From Oceanimonas aquatica (lineage in GTDB: Bacteria > Pseudomonadota > Gammaproteobacteria > Enterobacterales > Aeromonadaceae): a stretch of DNA of 64,000 bases. Below are positions 27,863 through 40,413 of the stretch, one piece after another. Position numbers and translations under genes: made by a program. How positions within the stretch are numbered: position 1 is the stretch's first letter; each line of letters begins with the position of its first letter. The notes below the pieces were generated by a model. The model was not told the DNA's origin and did not search any database. It saw only the letters and a list, made by a program, of their open reading frames with translations. The DNA lies in the NCBI RefSeq assembly GCF_030732065.1, contig NZ_JAVBHX010000003.1:62001-126000 (forward strand), read 5' to 3'.

Positions 27863-28376
27863 TGCAGGGCTCAGCCTGCTGGAATATGTGGTAGGGCTGG
27901 CGGTGCTGGCCATTATCCTGGTGGGGGCGGGATTGTTTTTTTTAAGCCAGCCGCGACAGCTGGATCCGGTATTTCAGTTTCGCGCCGTGGCCCTGGCCGA
28001 AGCCTTGGCTGAGCAGGTGCTGGCGGTAAAATATGATGAAAAAAACAAGCCCGACGAACAGGAACGCTGCTCCACCGACTGCACCAAAGAGGAAGATTTC
28101 GGACCCGATGGCAGCGAAAGTGAACTAACTGACTTTGATGATGTAGATGACTTTCACCTCTGGTGCGGTGATGAAAATGCTATCTCTGGAGATGTGCTTG
28201 CAGGGGAAGAACAGCTTAATTTAAGCCATGCCACTTTGTATTCTCGTTACAAGATAAATACTTGTGTTGAAGAAAAAAGTGATGGCAGTGCTGATTACAA
28301 AAAAGTCATCATCACCATTGCGGATAAGAGCGGGAGCGACATTTCCTTTATTCTGCACAGGTACAACATACGATGA
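27849..28376 (+). CDS. mshD: MSHA minor pilin MshD
   Basis: This 175-aa minor prepilin has the leader MLRRNAG and then LSLLEYVVGLAVLAII. The first mature residue is Leu rather than Phe; Glu5 is present. The globular part is strongly acidic (a run rich in D and E about residues 75-110) with cysteine pairs. Order and size identify MshD, which is thought to prime pilus assembly at the tip. The stop overlaps mshO (ATGA). Confidence 0.75.
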   Translation: MLRRNAGLSLLEYVVGLAVLAIILVGAGLFFLSQPRQLDPVFQFRAVALAEALAEQVLAVKYDEKNKPDEQERCSTDCTKEEDFGPDGSESELTDFDDVDDFHLWCGDENAISGDVLAGEEQLNLSHATLYSRYKINTCVEEKSDGSADYKKVIITIADKSGSDISFILHRYNIR

Positions 28377-29128
28377 AGGCCCGTGGTTTTACCCTGCTGG
28401 AGCTGGTGATTGTGATGGTGCTGATTGGCATCAGTGCCGTATTCGGCACCGGTTTTATCGCTCAAATGGCTGAGAGTTACGTAGGGGGGGCAGAACGCGC
28501 TCAGGCCCTGGCCGGCGCCCGTTTTGCCATGGAACGCCTGCGCCGTGAACTGGCAGTTTCCTATGGGCCCAGCGTTTATATCAGTGACAGCAACCGCTGC
28601 CTTTCTTTTGTACCCGCCCTGGCTGCCGGCACCTATACCGGGATGGCCAAAAACAATCTGGCTACCTTTATCAAGCCCCTCAGTCTGAACAATACAAACA
28701 TCAAAAGCAGCTATATGGCCATTCGTGCCGACAGCGGAGAGATTGAATGGGGTGATTACCCGGCGATAGCCCCTGAAAATGTTTATCAGCTGGAGCAAGA
28801 GCCTACCGATAACAATTTTGTCGTGAGTAATATCTTTGATACTCCCGCTGATATTGACTTCAGACGTGAAGGACTGGGTCAGCGCTATACCTTGCTGAAA
28901 AATGAGCAGGTGCGCTATTGCCTGCGCAGCGGCGACCTTGAACGTGAAGTAAAAAGCCCCGGTAAAGACTGGGGAAAAACCAGCCTGATGGTGACCGGGA
29001 TCACAGGAGATACCGTCTTTCTGGGCTACGATTGGTCCAATCAATTGGTTCAGATGGAGCTGACCTTGAGCACGCGGGATGGTGATTTGGTACTGCCGGC
29101 ACAATTACAGGTGACTTATGCACCCTGA
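28373..29128 (+). CDS. mshO: MSHA minor pilin MshO (PilW-like)
   Basis: This 251-aa minor prepilin has the leader MKARG and then FTLLELVIVMVLIG with Glu5. The MERLRRELAVSYGPSVY segment after the N-terminal helix is typical of MshO/PilW proteins. Overlaps with both neighbours (4 nt with mshD, 11 nt with mshP) show translational coupling in the minor-pilin operon. Confidence 0.82.
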   Translation: MKARGFTLLELVIVMVLIGISAVFGTGFIAQMAESYVGGAERAQALAGARFAMERLRRELAVSYGPSVYISDSNRCLSFVPALAAGTYTGMAKNNLATFIKPLSLNNTNIKSSYMAIRADSGEIEWGDYPAIAPENVYQLEQEPTDNNFVVSNIFDTPADIDFRREGLGQRYTLLKNEQVRYCLRSGDLEREVKSPGKDWGKTSLMVTGITGDTVFLGYDWSNQLVQMELTLSTRDGDLVLPAQLQVTYAP

Positions 29129-29507
29129 GGTCTCACGCCAGCACGGCAGCATGCTGATCAGCGTGCTCTTTATCATGCTTATTCTGTCTGGCCTGATGGC
29201 AACCATGGTCACCCTCTCGGGGCAGAGCAGCCGCCAGCTGGTGTATGAAACCCTGGCCCTTCGAGCCCGGCTTGCGGCCGAAGCCGTACTGGAGCAACAA
29301 ATCTTTGCAACGCTCGATAATATTGACGCCGACATGGTAGTCACAAGTAGCGCTCCCGCCATCATTAACCAATGCCAGGCCCATGTTCAGGATCTGCAAA
29401 AGCCCAGCGGCGGCGCAGCAACCCAGGTAAAAATCATAACCACAGGTAACTGCTCCGGCAGCGGCCTGACTGTGGTCCGAAATATCGAAGTTGAGGTGAT
29501 TGAATGA
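29118..29507 (+). CDS. mshP: MSHA minor pilin-like protein MshP (PilX-like)
   Basis: This 129-aa protein has a hydrophobic N-terminal helix (MLISVLFIMLILSGLMATMV, about residues 12-31) after a short leader with QHGSML. Its prepilin site (G|SML) lacks the canonical Glu5, as is common for MshP/PilX. A short globular part contains two cysteines. It starts within mshO and overlaps mshQ by 4 nt. Confidence 0.72.
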   Translation: MHPEVSRQHGSMLISVLFIMLILSGLMATMVTLSGQSSRQLVYETLALRARLAAEAVLEQQIFATLDNIDADMVVTSSAPAIINQCQAHVQDLQKPSGGAATQVKIITTGNCSGSGLTVVRNIEVEVIE

Positions 29508-32500
29508 AAAAAGTGATAGCGCTGTCACTTATAGCCTTGCTGTCTTTGTCTTTCCATAGTTATGCTGGCAATAACGGCAATAACGGCAATAACGGCAATA
29601 ACGGCAATAACGGCAATAACGGCAATAACGGCAATAACGGCAATAACGGCAATAACGGCAATAATGACAGTCGCGCCTGCAATGAAGCGGGCGCCACAGA
29701 AGAGCTGTTTTGCTATGCTGCTCAAAGTCACAGTGAGTTAGGTGAAATAGAAATGGATGCGGGAGCTGAAATTTATGGCTCACGTAAAATGAGCGGCACC
29801 TTGGGTTATCTTGATTTCAAAAACAAGGATGACTCGCTGGATGGAAAGTGTGATGATAAAGACTGTCGGCTGAGTTATAAGTTGGGGAAGAAAGCTGAAT
29901 TATCGAGCTTTAATGGTAATGCAGTGCTATTTCCACGGGTATTTGAAAGTACAAGCTCTTCGCATGAAGTGGATTGTGATGAAGGTAATAAACGAGATTC
30001 TGCGTCATCTTATGAAAAAATCATTGTCAAAGATAAATGTAAATTCGAGATAATAAACTCTAATGGCGAATATAAAATAAAAAAAATAGAAGTGAAGGAC
30101 GGTGGGCAGATAACTTTTCCGGCAGGTGAGTACTGGATTGAAGAACTCGACGTTAGTGATGGCACTCTCATTCTAGAAGGTGAAACCCACTTTTATGTAA
30201 AAAATGATGTCGATATTGTCGAAGCTGGCAGTATCAATCATCTTCATATCTATGCACCTGATACGGACATCAAAATTGAAAAAACAGACTTCACCGGAAG
30301 TTTGCTTACCAATAAAAAGCTGGATATTGATGGCTTTTCTTCAAAGGTTCGAGGAAAAGTGTCTGCTGAGAAGCTTGAACTGGAAGGTTCACTCATCCTG
30401 GATGCGGGGAATTATTACTTCCATGAAGTTGAACTGAAAGACCAGGATGATGGCAACAAGGCTGCGGTACTTGAAGCTGCGGGCGCGGTAACGTTGCATG
30501 TCGGGGCTGAGCTGGAACTTGATGACAAAACAAGGCTAGGCAGCAGCAGCCAGCCCATCACTGTTTATGTGTATGGCATGAGTAATCGCTACCTCAGCGA
30601 TGACAATGATGACGACGATGGCGAAGAAGGCGAAGTGGAGCTGGATGAAGGTGCCAGGCTTTATGGCTCGGTGTATGTAAATGGCGAACTGGATTTGGAT
30701 AAAAATGCTGGCATTTACGGTGCGGTAAACGTTATTGATCTGGACATGGATGAAAATAGCTTTATCAATAATATCTCTCAAAATGCTTCTACGGGCCTGG
30801 TTCATCATTACGAATTGCACTTCAATAGCTGTAGTAAGCAGCTTACTGCCTATGCTTGTGTCAATGAAAGTTGCACTGAAAAATACACAGATAAGGCCAA
30901 GCTGCACGTTAAGGCTAATGGTTCCAATTTGGCGATTTTCAACAAAATTTACGGTAGTGAGTCCCAGTCGCTGAACAGAACACCGGGCTACCCCTTTACC
31001 ATGGTGGTGCAGAGCGACGGCCAGGGTGGCAACATGAATCCTGATACGGATAACCCTTTGGTATGTTATGTGAACGGTGAAAGAACCTGTACCGTATCAT
31101 CTTCCGTAACTAGCAGTAATAACGGCCCGCTGACCTTTGACGTTGATACCGCTTATGCGGGTGGCAAGGCGGCTATCTCTTTTAACGGTAATTGTCTCTC
31201 CGGTGGCAGTGAGGTTGACGTATTATTGAATTTTGACAGTAACGCCAGCTATGATGACGAAATCCCGGTGACATTATATAAAGCGGATGGCGGTATTATT
31301 GCCACCCTCAAGGCAGGAGAAAGCAAAAGACTAAGCTTGCCGGTGAGCGGTAGTACTTTGAGCTATCCCAATGCAGATCAGTTAACCCTGAGTGTTGAAC
31401 AAGCTCTCCCCGAAGGTGGATTCGATACTGCCATCACCGATAAGGTCGCCTTTGTACCCAGATATTGGCAAGTTCAAGAGAGTGTTGATTGCGGTGGCGC
31501 CAGCGGTTTTGACTATTCGAGCGATGCCGGCAGCTGTGCTGTACTAGCCGCAGCAGGTGAACAAATCGAACTCACAGTAGCGGCGCTCGACATTGATGAT
31601 CAGCCACTGTCATTGAACTGGCTCGCAGGTCGGACTTTAAATGGCATCCACGCGACCTTGGAAAATGAAGATCTTAATCAGCTAAAGGATTATGATCTGA
31701 ATGATGATGGTGCATCAAATTTGTATTCTTCCCACCTGTTTCCCAGTGATATTGTAGGGCGACTGGGCGTGACGGTTGATGCTTGGAAAGCCGACTATAT
31801 ACCAGAGGGTGATACTCCACTTATTACTGAAGGTCATAGTGCATATATCGGCCGTACCGTACCTGCGTCACTAGAGGTGATCAAAACTCAAAACGGTGAT
31901 ATTACGGGTAATATAGTTTATGCGGGTAGGCCTGGTATGAGCTTTGATACCCCCCCTTCCTTTACCGTAGTGGGGCTGGACACCGAGGGTAATAAATTGC
32001 CCAGTTACAGCGGCGAGTTTGCCGGTGGCCTTGACGGCAATATAGAGCTTGAGCTTGATCCATCATTTGATTATGACGAGCTGGAATGGAGTGTCAGCGA
32101 TAGCAGTAATGGTGAGCATGTAGTTACTGTTGATACCGACAATTTTGTCTTCATCAAGGACTCGCCGTTCCCGGAAACAGAACTCAATTTGCCGCTTGAG
32201 CTGACCATCAATGATCACGATGAAACTAAGGGAATTGATGATGCAAACACCACCTTGGCTCAAGAAAACGACACCCTGCGCTTCGGCTTTGTCACCCTGC
32301 TGGATACTGAAGTGAAAGTCGGCGAAGAAGGTAAGATGCTCAGTAAACTGCATTATTTCGGCAAGGATAAGTTTACTCTGGAGGAAGACAAGAGCACGGC
32401 TTATAGCCTTGCCAGCCCGGAACTTAAGCCTGAACAGCAGTTTGTCCTTGAGCCGGTACTCGATGAACTGAAGCTTGGCCTTGATAAGCTTGATGATAAG

Positions 32501-32695
32501 CCTGTCTTGAATGTTCCTCCCTATGAGCAGCAAAAGGAGAACATCAAAGTCACCATAGAAGGCCTGCCCGACTGGCTGAAACCGGTCGATAAAGACGACA
32601 AACTGACCAACCCCTCCGCCATGCTGGACATTCTCAACAATCCGCGACGGCGGGCCAGCGATCGCACCTTTAACCGGCGCGAGGTGACCCGCTGA
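29504..32695 (+). CDS. mshQ: MshQ-like large secreted protein with N-terminal Gly-Asn-Asn repeat
   Basis: This 1063-aa extracytoplasmic protein has a signal peptide (residues 1-21, ending SYA). It is followed by 11 Gly-Asn-Asn units (residues 22-54), then a long acidic beta-strand-rich region (about 60-430) with recurring blocks such as GARLYGSVYVNGELDLD and a D-rich stretch DDNDDDDGEEGE. The C-terminal half resembles the DUF6701 region of MshQ: FVPRYWQVQ, IGRTVPASLEV, RFGFVTLLDT and the ending WLKPV...NPSAML...FNRREV. MshQ is the last gene of MSHA loci and is thought to be a tip or surface adhesin component. AT-rich codons dominate residues 60-950. Confidence 0.75.
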   Translation: MKKVIALSLIALLSLSFHSYAGNNGNNGNNGNNGNNGNNGNNGNNGNNGNNGNNDSRACNEAGATEELFCYAAQSHSELGEIEMDAGAEIYGSRKMSGTLGYLDFKNKDDSLDGKCDDKDCRLSYKLGKKAELSSFNGNAVLFPRVFESTSSSHEVDCDEGNKRDSASSYEKIIVKDKCKFEIINSNGEYKIKKIEVKDGGQITFPAGEYWIEELDVSDGTLILEGETHFYVKNDVDIVEAGSINHLHIYAPDTDIKIEKTDFTGSLLTNKKLDIDGFSSKVRGKVSAEKLELEGSLILDAGNYYFHEVELKDQDDGNKAAVLEAAGAVTLHVGAELELDDKTRLGSSSQPITVYVYGMSNRYLSDDNDDDDGEEGEVELDEGARLYGSVYVNGELDLDKNAGIYGAVNVIDLDMDENSFINNISQNASTGLVHHYELHFNSCSKQLTAYACVNESCTEKYTDKAKLHVKANGSNLAIFNKIYGSESQSLNRTPGYPFTMVVQSDGQGGNMNPDTDNPLVCYVNGERTCTVSSSVTSSNNGPLTFDVDTAYAGGKAAISFNGNCLSGGSEVDVLLNFDSNASYDDEIPVTLYKADGGIIATLKAGESKRLSLPVSGSTLSYPNADQLTLSVEQALPEGGFDTAITDKVAFVPRYWQVQESVDCGGASGFDYSSDAGSCAVLAAAGEQIELTVAALDIDDQPLSLNWLAGRTLNGIHATLENEDLNQLKDYDLNDDGASNLYSSHLFPSDIVGRLGVTVDAWKADYIPEGDTPLITEGHSAYIGRTVPASLEVIKTQNGDITGNIVYAGRPGMSFDTPPSFTVVGLDTEGNKLPSYSGEFAGGLDGNIELELDPSFDYDELEWSVSDSSNGEHVVTVDTDNFVFIKDSPFPETELNLPLELTINDHDETKGIDDANTTLAQENDTLRFGFVTLLDTEVKVGEEGKMLSKLHYFGKDKFTLEEDKSTAYSLASPELKPEQQFVLEPVLDELKLGLDKLDDKPVLNVPPYEQQKENIKVTIEGLPDWLKPVDKDDKLTNPSAMLDILNNPRRRASDRTFNRREVTR
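29567..29665 (+). repeat. 9-bp tandem repeat (11 units) inside mshQ
   Basis: Eleven units of GGCAATAAC run head to tail, the last one ending in T. Each encodes Gly-Asn-Asn, so unit gain or loss keeps the reading frame. The array starts immediately after the predicted signal-peptide cleavage site. Confidence 0.97.
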
Positions 32696-32820
32696 CGGAC
32701 TTTGTTGCGCCACCATGATCCCGGTGGCGTAAAATGTGACAAAAATGTTTCAATTAATGTTTACAAGAAATTATCATGGACGTGTAAAAAAATAACAATC
32801 AAACGGTAAGGATACCCACA

Positions 32821-34599
32821 GTGCGCGAAGAACAGTCTCCTTCAGTGGCAGTACCAGGCATGGATGCCTTTACCCTGGAGCACAACCTCAAGTTCAAGCG
32901 GCAGTTGTTGCAGCATGTGTTCGACAACGCCCTGGAATCCATTATTGTGACCAACGCCGACGGCGTGATCGAGCGGGTGAATCCGGCCTTTACCCAAATC
33001 ACCGGTTACAGTCCCGAAGAGGTGCTCGGTAAAACTCCCAGGCTGATGCAGTCGGCCAGGCACGATCCCGACTTTTACCGGAAAATGTGGCATCAACTGC
33101 TGCACCATGGCAGCTGGAGCGGCCAGGTCTGGAACCGGCGCAAGACCGGTGAGGTGTATCCGCAGTGGCTCAGCATCAACAGCCTGACCAATGCCAGGGG
33201 CGATGTAACTCACCGCGTGGCCATTGGCCACGATCTCAGCGGCCAGCGCAGTTACGAGCAGGACCGCACCCCCTTTACCTTCAAGGATCCCTTAACCCAG
33301 CTGGGCAATCGCCAGCTGCTGGCCACCCGGCTGGATCAGGCCCTGGCCGAAGCCCAGCGAAACAAAATTCGAGTTGGTCTCATGGTGCTGGATATCGGCC
33401 GCCTCAAGCCGGTAAACGAGCAACTGGGCATGACCTGGGGCGACGACGTGCTGCGCCAGCAGGCGCGTACCCTGCAGGCCGCGGTAGATGAAGCCGATAC
33501 CCTGGTGCGGCTGCAGGGCGACGTGTTTGCGGTGCTGCGCCACAGCAAGGCGGAAGACGCCACCATGGCGCAACTGGCCGACAAACTGCTGCATTTACTG
33601 TCTCAGCCCATGGTGCTGGCGGATAAAAACATCGTTTGCCTGCAACCCAGCATCGGGATCTCGGTGTACCCCAGGGATGCGCGTGAGCCCGAAAACCTGC
33701 TGCAGGCGGCGGAATATGCTCATGCCATGGCGAAGCGGGAAGGGCGAAACCGCTTTCAGTTTGTGGATCAGCGTCAGCACGAGATGCACCACAGGGAGCT
33801 GGTTATAGAGCATAGTCTCAGTCATATGTTGAGCACCGGCGAGTCTCAGGGGGTAAGCCTGCATTACCAGCCACAGGTATGCTCCAGCGACGAGCGTATT
33901 GTGGGGCTGGAGGCGCTGCTGCGCTGGACACATCCGCGCCTGGGTGTGCTGTCGCCGGTGGAGTTTATTCCGGTGGCCGAGCAAAGCGGCCTGTCGGTCA
34001 GGCTGGATCGCTGGGTCATCGAACAGGCCTGTGCTCAGCTGGTGGCCTGGCGTGAGCAGGGGCTGGCGCCGCCGGTGGTGTCGGTGAATCTGGGCGCCCA
34101 GCAGTTTACTCAGCCCGATTTCTGCGACTGGCTGATGGCCACCGTCAGCCACTTTGGACTGGCTCCCCGGCAGCTGCGGCTGGAGGTCACCGAGTCGACC
34201 ATGATGGAGCAGATAGAGGCCGGTGTGAATATGCTGCAACAGTTGCGGGATTGCGGCTTTACCCTGTCGCTAGATGACTTTGGTACCGGTTATTCGGCGC
34301 TGTCGTGCCTGCATCGTTTTCCTCTTGATGAACTCAAGATCGACCGCAGTTTTATGGTGGAAGCCTGTGAAAATGAGCGGGCGCTGATCCTGCTGCGCAC
34401 CATTATGGAGCTGGCCCGTCAGTTGTCGCTGAGCCTGGTGGTGGAAGGGGTAGAGCAGGCGGAGCAGCTGGAGCTGCTGAACGACTTCGGCCCGTTAAGG
34501 GTGCAGGGCTATTACTATTACAAACCCATGCAGGTGAACGAAATGTGCCCTCTGCTGGATTTAGCCGCCGGGCGGCCCGAAGGCGGGGCGCTGAATTGA
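32821..34599 (+). CDS. PAS-GGDEF-EAL protein, probable c-di-GMP phosphodiesterase
   Basis: This 592-aa cytoplasmic signalling protein has a PAS domain (about residues 28-145, with ITNADGVIERVNPAF-like pattern and TGEVYPQWLSI), a GGDEF domain (about 158-320) whose active-site motif is degenerate (VRLQGDVF at about 228-235), and an EAL domain (about 335-580). The EAL domain keeps EALLRW (Glu about 363), EVTESTMM, LDDFGTGYSAL, KIDRSFM and VEGVEQ. By family knowledge it should hydrolyse c-di-GMP, with the GGDEF domain only regulatory. The GTG start has AAGGA 8 bp upstream. It follows mshQ with a 125-bp gap and could reset MshE activity. Confidence 0.88.
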   Translation: MREEQSPSVAVPGMDAFTLEHNLKFKRQLLQHVFDNALESIIVTNADGVIERVNPAFTQITGYSPEEVLGKTPRLMQSARHDPDFYRKMWHQLLHHGSWSGQVWNRRKTGEVYPQWLSINSLTNARGDVTHRVAIGHDLSGQRSYEQDRTPFTFKDPLTQLGNRQLLATRLDQALAEAQRNKIRVGLMVLDIGRLKPVNEQLGMTWGDDVLRQQARTLQAAVDEADTLVRLQGDVFAVLRHSKAEDATMAQLADKLLHLLSQPMVLADKNIVCLQPSIGISVYPRDAREPENLLQAAEYAHAMAKREGRNRFQFVDQRQHEMHHRELVIEHSLSHMLSTGESQGVSLHYQPQVCSSDERIVGLEALLRWTHPRLGVLSPVEFIPVAEQSGLSVRLDRWVIEQACAQLVAWREQGLAPPVVSVNLGAQQFTQPDFCDWLMATVSHFGLAPRQLRLEVTESTMMEQIEAGVNMLQQLRDCGFTLSLDDFGTGYSALSCLHRFPLDELKIDRSFMVEACENERALILLRTIMELARQLSLSLVVEGVEQAEQLELLNDFGPLRVQGYYYYKPMQVNEMCPLLDLAAGRPEGGALN

Positions 34600-34616
34600 A
34601 AATCCGGCTGCGGCGG

Positions 34617-38376
<3,760 letters not shown>

Positions 38377-38470
38377 GGTCTGCACCTTGTTTTGCCCATA
38401 TGGCACCATTATTTATGCCCTCGAGGTTTTTTGCTAGGGTAGCGTTTTTTGACGCACTCGGAATTCCATC

Positions 38471-39079
38471 ATGACCATGCAGCGCCTGACCGTGCAACAG
38501 TTGTTACAGCAGCCCCTTGAGTATGTGCTGCAGCCTCCCGCTTTTCGTTTTTATGCCACCCAGGGGGCCGTGCTGCTGGCCAGTCTGGTGGCGGTGGTAT
38601 GGTCGTGGCTTGATGCGCAAAACGGCTTTGAGCTGATGCACTATGTGGGCCTGGTGTTTGGCGGCGTGCTGCTGCTGGTGAGCCTGTGGCCCGCCAGCTG
38701 GAGCCGGCAGCGGCTGATTAACCTGGCGTTCGATAATGAGCGGCTGTATCTGGTGAACGGCAATCGCAAACAGGCGGTGAGCCTGCCTCGCGAGCGGGTG
38801 AGGGCAGTAAACAAGGGCAAGCTGCCGGGGCACGACGGCGCCATTATCGCCTTTACCATGGACTTGCAGTTGAATCACGACGAGCTGGCCGAGGTGCACC
38901 AGACCCTGGAAACTCAGGCGGAAGAGCGCTTTGCCCTGGGTGAAAGCTGCTACCGCTTTGGCTTTGTCGCCAACTGGCAGCCGCGCCGTACATTGCTGGC
39001 GGCCATCGCCCCGCTGGCGCCTATCGTCGTGGTGGATGAGCCGGTGCAGGACGAAGACGATGACGACTGGGATGATTGA
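38471..39079 (+). CDS. Uncharacterised 202-aa membrane protein with acidic tail
   Basis: I do not recognise a family. The protein has two transmembrane helices (about residues 28-47 and 55-75), a soluble C-terminal domain (about 80-180) and an acidic end (QDEDDDDWDD). After the second helix, RQRLINLAFDNERLYLVNGNRKQAVSLPRERV looks like a PH-like or DUF-type beta domain. The tail resembles those of small membrane proteins that bind basic partners, but function is unknown. The gene stands alone, divergent from mepA and 28 bp before an IS10-like insertion. Confidence 0.7.
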   Translation: MTMQRLTVQQLLQQPLEYVLQPPAFRFYATQGAVLLASLVAVVWSWLDAQNGFELMHYVGLVFGGVLLLVSLWPASWSRQRLINLAFDNERLYLVNGNRKQAVSLPRERVRAVNKGKLPGHDGAIIAFTMDLQLNHDELAEVHQTLETQAEERFALGESCYRFGFVANWQPRRTLLAAIAPLAPIVVVDEPVQDEDDDDWDD

Positions 39080-39107
39080 GTTACGGGCTGTCACTCCCGC
39101 GAAGGCG

Positions 39108-40413
39108 CTGAGGGATCCCCAAAAAAATAGGCAGGCATGGTAGATTTTCTCTTTTGTTAATCGCCAAAAAAACAAAGAGGACCCGCCATGCCTGCCGTCC
39201 GCACAGTCTGCCATAACTTCTTCCGCTCTGCCCTCACTTCTTTCCATCAGGCTCGTACCAAAAACCTGCTGTCTTGCGCGGAAGGGTTGATCGCGGGGAA
39301 CACGCTTTCCCTGACGCAAATTGGTCGCCATTTTCCGGGAAAATCCAAGGTGAAGCACAAGATAAAGCGGGTAGACCGGTTCATCGGCAATAAAAAACTG
39401 CACCATGAAAATACCGCCATCAGCGCCGCTATTGCCCGCCGTATCACGGCATGCCTGCCCAGCTGTGTCATTGCCATTGACTGGAGTGGCTGCTGCAGCC
39501 AGGACTTCCATGTGTTGCGTGCCAGTCTGGTGTACGAGGGCCGTGGGTTACCCTTGTTGAACCGGGTGGTGTCCTCCGAGCGTCAGGAGCACACCGATGA
39601 GCACCAGCAGTTTCTTCTCGACCTACAAACACTGCTGGGAACACAGCGTCGTGTGGTGATTGTGACAGATGCCGGCTTCAAAACACCATGGTTACGGCAG
39701 GTACGCGCATTGGGCTGGGAGTTTGTGGGGCGGGTCCGCGGCCGTATCTACGGCAAGCTGGATAGTGAACAGGAATGGCACCCGGCGGCCGAACTGGCAC
39801 AGCATGCGAACTCTATCCCCAAGGCACTGGGGCTGGGTTTGTTGGGCAAGTCAGTGCAGCGGCGTTGCCCGGTGTATTTTCATCAATATCACGGACCATC
39901 CAAGGGACGGCATAAAAAGCGGGGTAAAAAACAGCCGCTTTATCCGCAAGCAGAGGCACGTTACAGCGCCTTGACCAAGGAGCCTTGGTTGTTGGTGACC
40001 TCGGATGAGCACCTGAGCGCGAAAGAAGTGGTCTCCATCTACCAGACCCGGATGCAAATTGAGCAGAACTTCCGCGATGACAAGAGCCAGCGCTACGGTT
40101 TTGGCTGGAGTAACAGTAAAACGCTCGGGGAGAAACGGATTGCGGTGCTGTGCCTGATTGCCCAGGTTGCCACGCTGATGCTGTGGCTGGTGGGGTTCGA
40201 GTGCGAACAACAAGGACGGCACCGGCGTTATCAGGCGAATACGCTGCAACGCCGGGTGCTGTCTTTTATCACTCTGGGCAAGCAAGTGCTGTTTCATGAA
40301 TCCCGGCGAGTGACAGGCTCACTACTGGAGCGAGCTCTGGCAAGGTTGAGCCGCCTTTACTTACTCTCACCAGGCGTTTCTGCATGACCAGTAAAAAACT
40401 GGGGAGCCCTCAG
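39108..40413 (+). mobile_element. IS10-like insertion sequence (IS4 family), complete, 1306 bp
   Basis: The terminal inverted repeats start CTGAGGGATCCCCA on the left and CTGAGGGCTCCCCA (reverse complement) on the right, very close to IS10 ends (CTGAGAGATCCCC). The element is flanked by a 10-bp direct repeat CGCGAAGGCG at 39098-39107 and 40414-40423, the target duplication. It holds one intact transposase gene, so it looks recently mobile. Length is close to IS10 (1329 bp). Confidence 0.95.
39188..40387 (+). CDS. IS4-family (IS10-like) transposase
   Basis: This 399-aa DDE transposase fills most of the IS. Catalytic residues by position: Asp98 (IAIDWS), Asp161 (IVTDAGF) and Glu292 in the YREK signature (YQTRMQIEQNFRDDK, with Y-x2-R-x3-E-x6-K). 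Spacing matches Tn10/IS10 transposase. AAAGAGGACCCGCC precedes the ATG. The frame is intact with no premature stop. The gene reads toward gloC on the opposite strand. Confidence 0.96.
   Translation: MPAVRTVCHNFFRSALTSFHQARTKNLLSCAEGLIAGNTLSLTQIGRHFPGKSKVKHKIKRVDRFIGNKKLHHENTAISAAIARRITACLPSCVIAIDWSGCCSQDFHVLRASLVYEGRGLPLLNRVVSSERQEHTDEHQQFLLDLQTLLGTQRRVVIVTDAGFKTPWLRQVRALGWEFVGRVRGRIYGKLDSEQEWHPAAELAQHANSIPKALGLGLLGKSVQRRCPVYFHQYHGPSKGRHKKRGKKQPLYPQAEARYSALTKEPWLLVTSDEHLSAKEVVSIYQTRMQIEQNFRDDKSQRYGFGWSNSKTLGEKRIAVLCLIAQVATLMLWLVGFECEQQGRHRRYQANTLQRRVLSFITLGKQVLFHESRRVTGSLLERALARLSRLYLLSPGVSA

Noticed and set aside
29567-29665. CRISPR array
   Set aside because: Units are 9 bp and contiguous, with no spacers, and encode Gly-Asn-Asn in frame.
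29525-29783. Antisense frames over the 9-bp repeat
   Set aside because: They exist only because the repeat lacks stops on the other strand.
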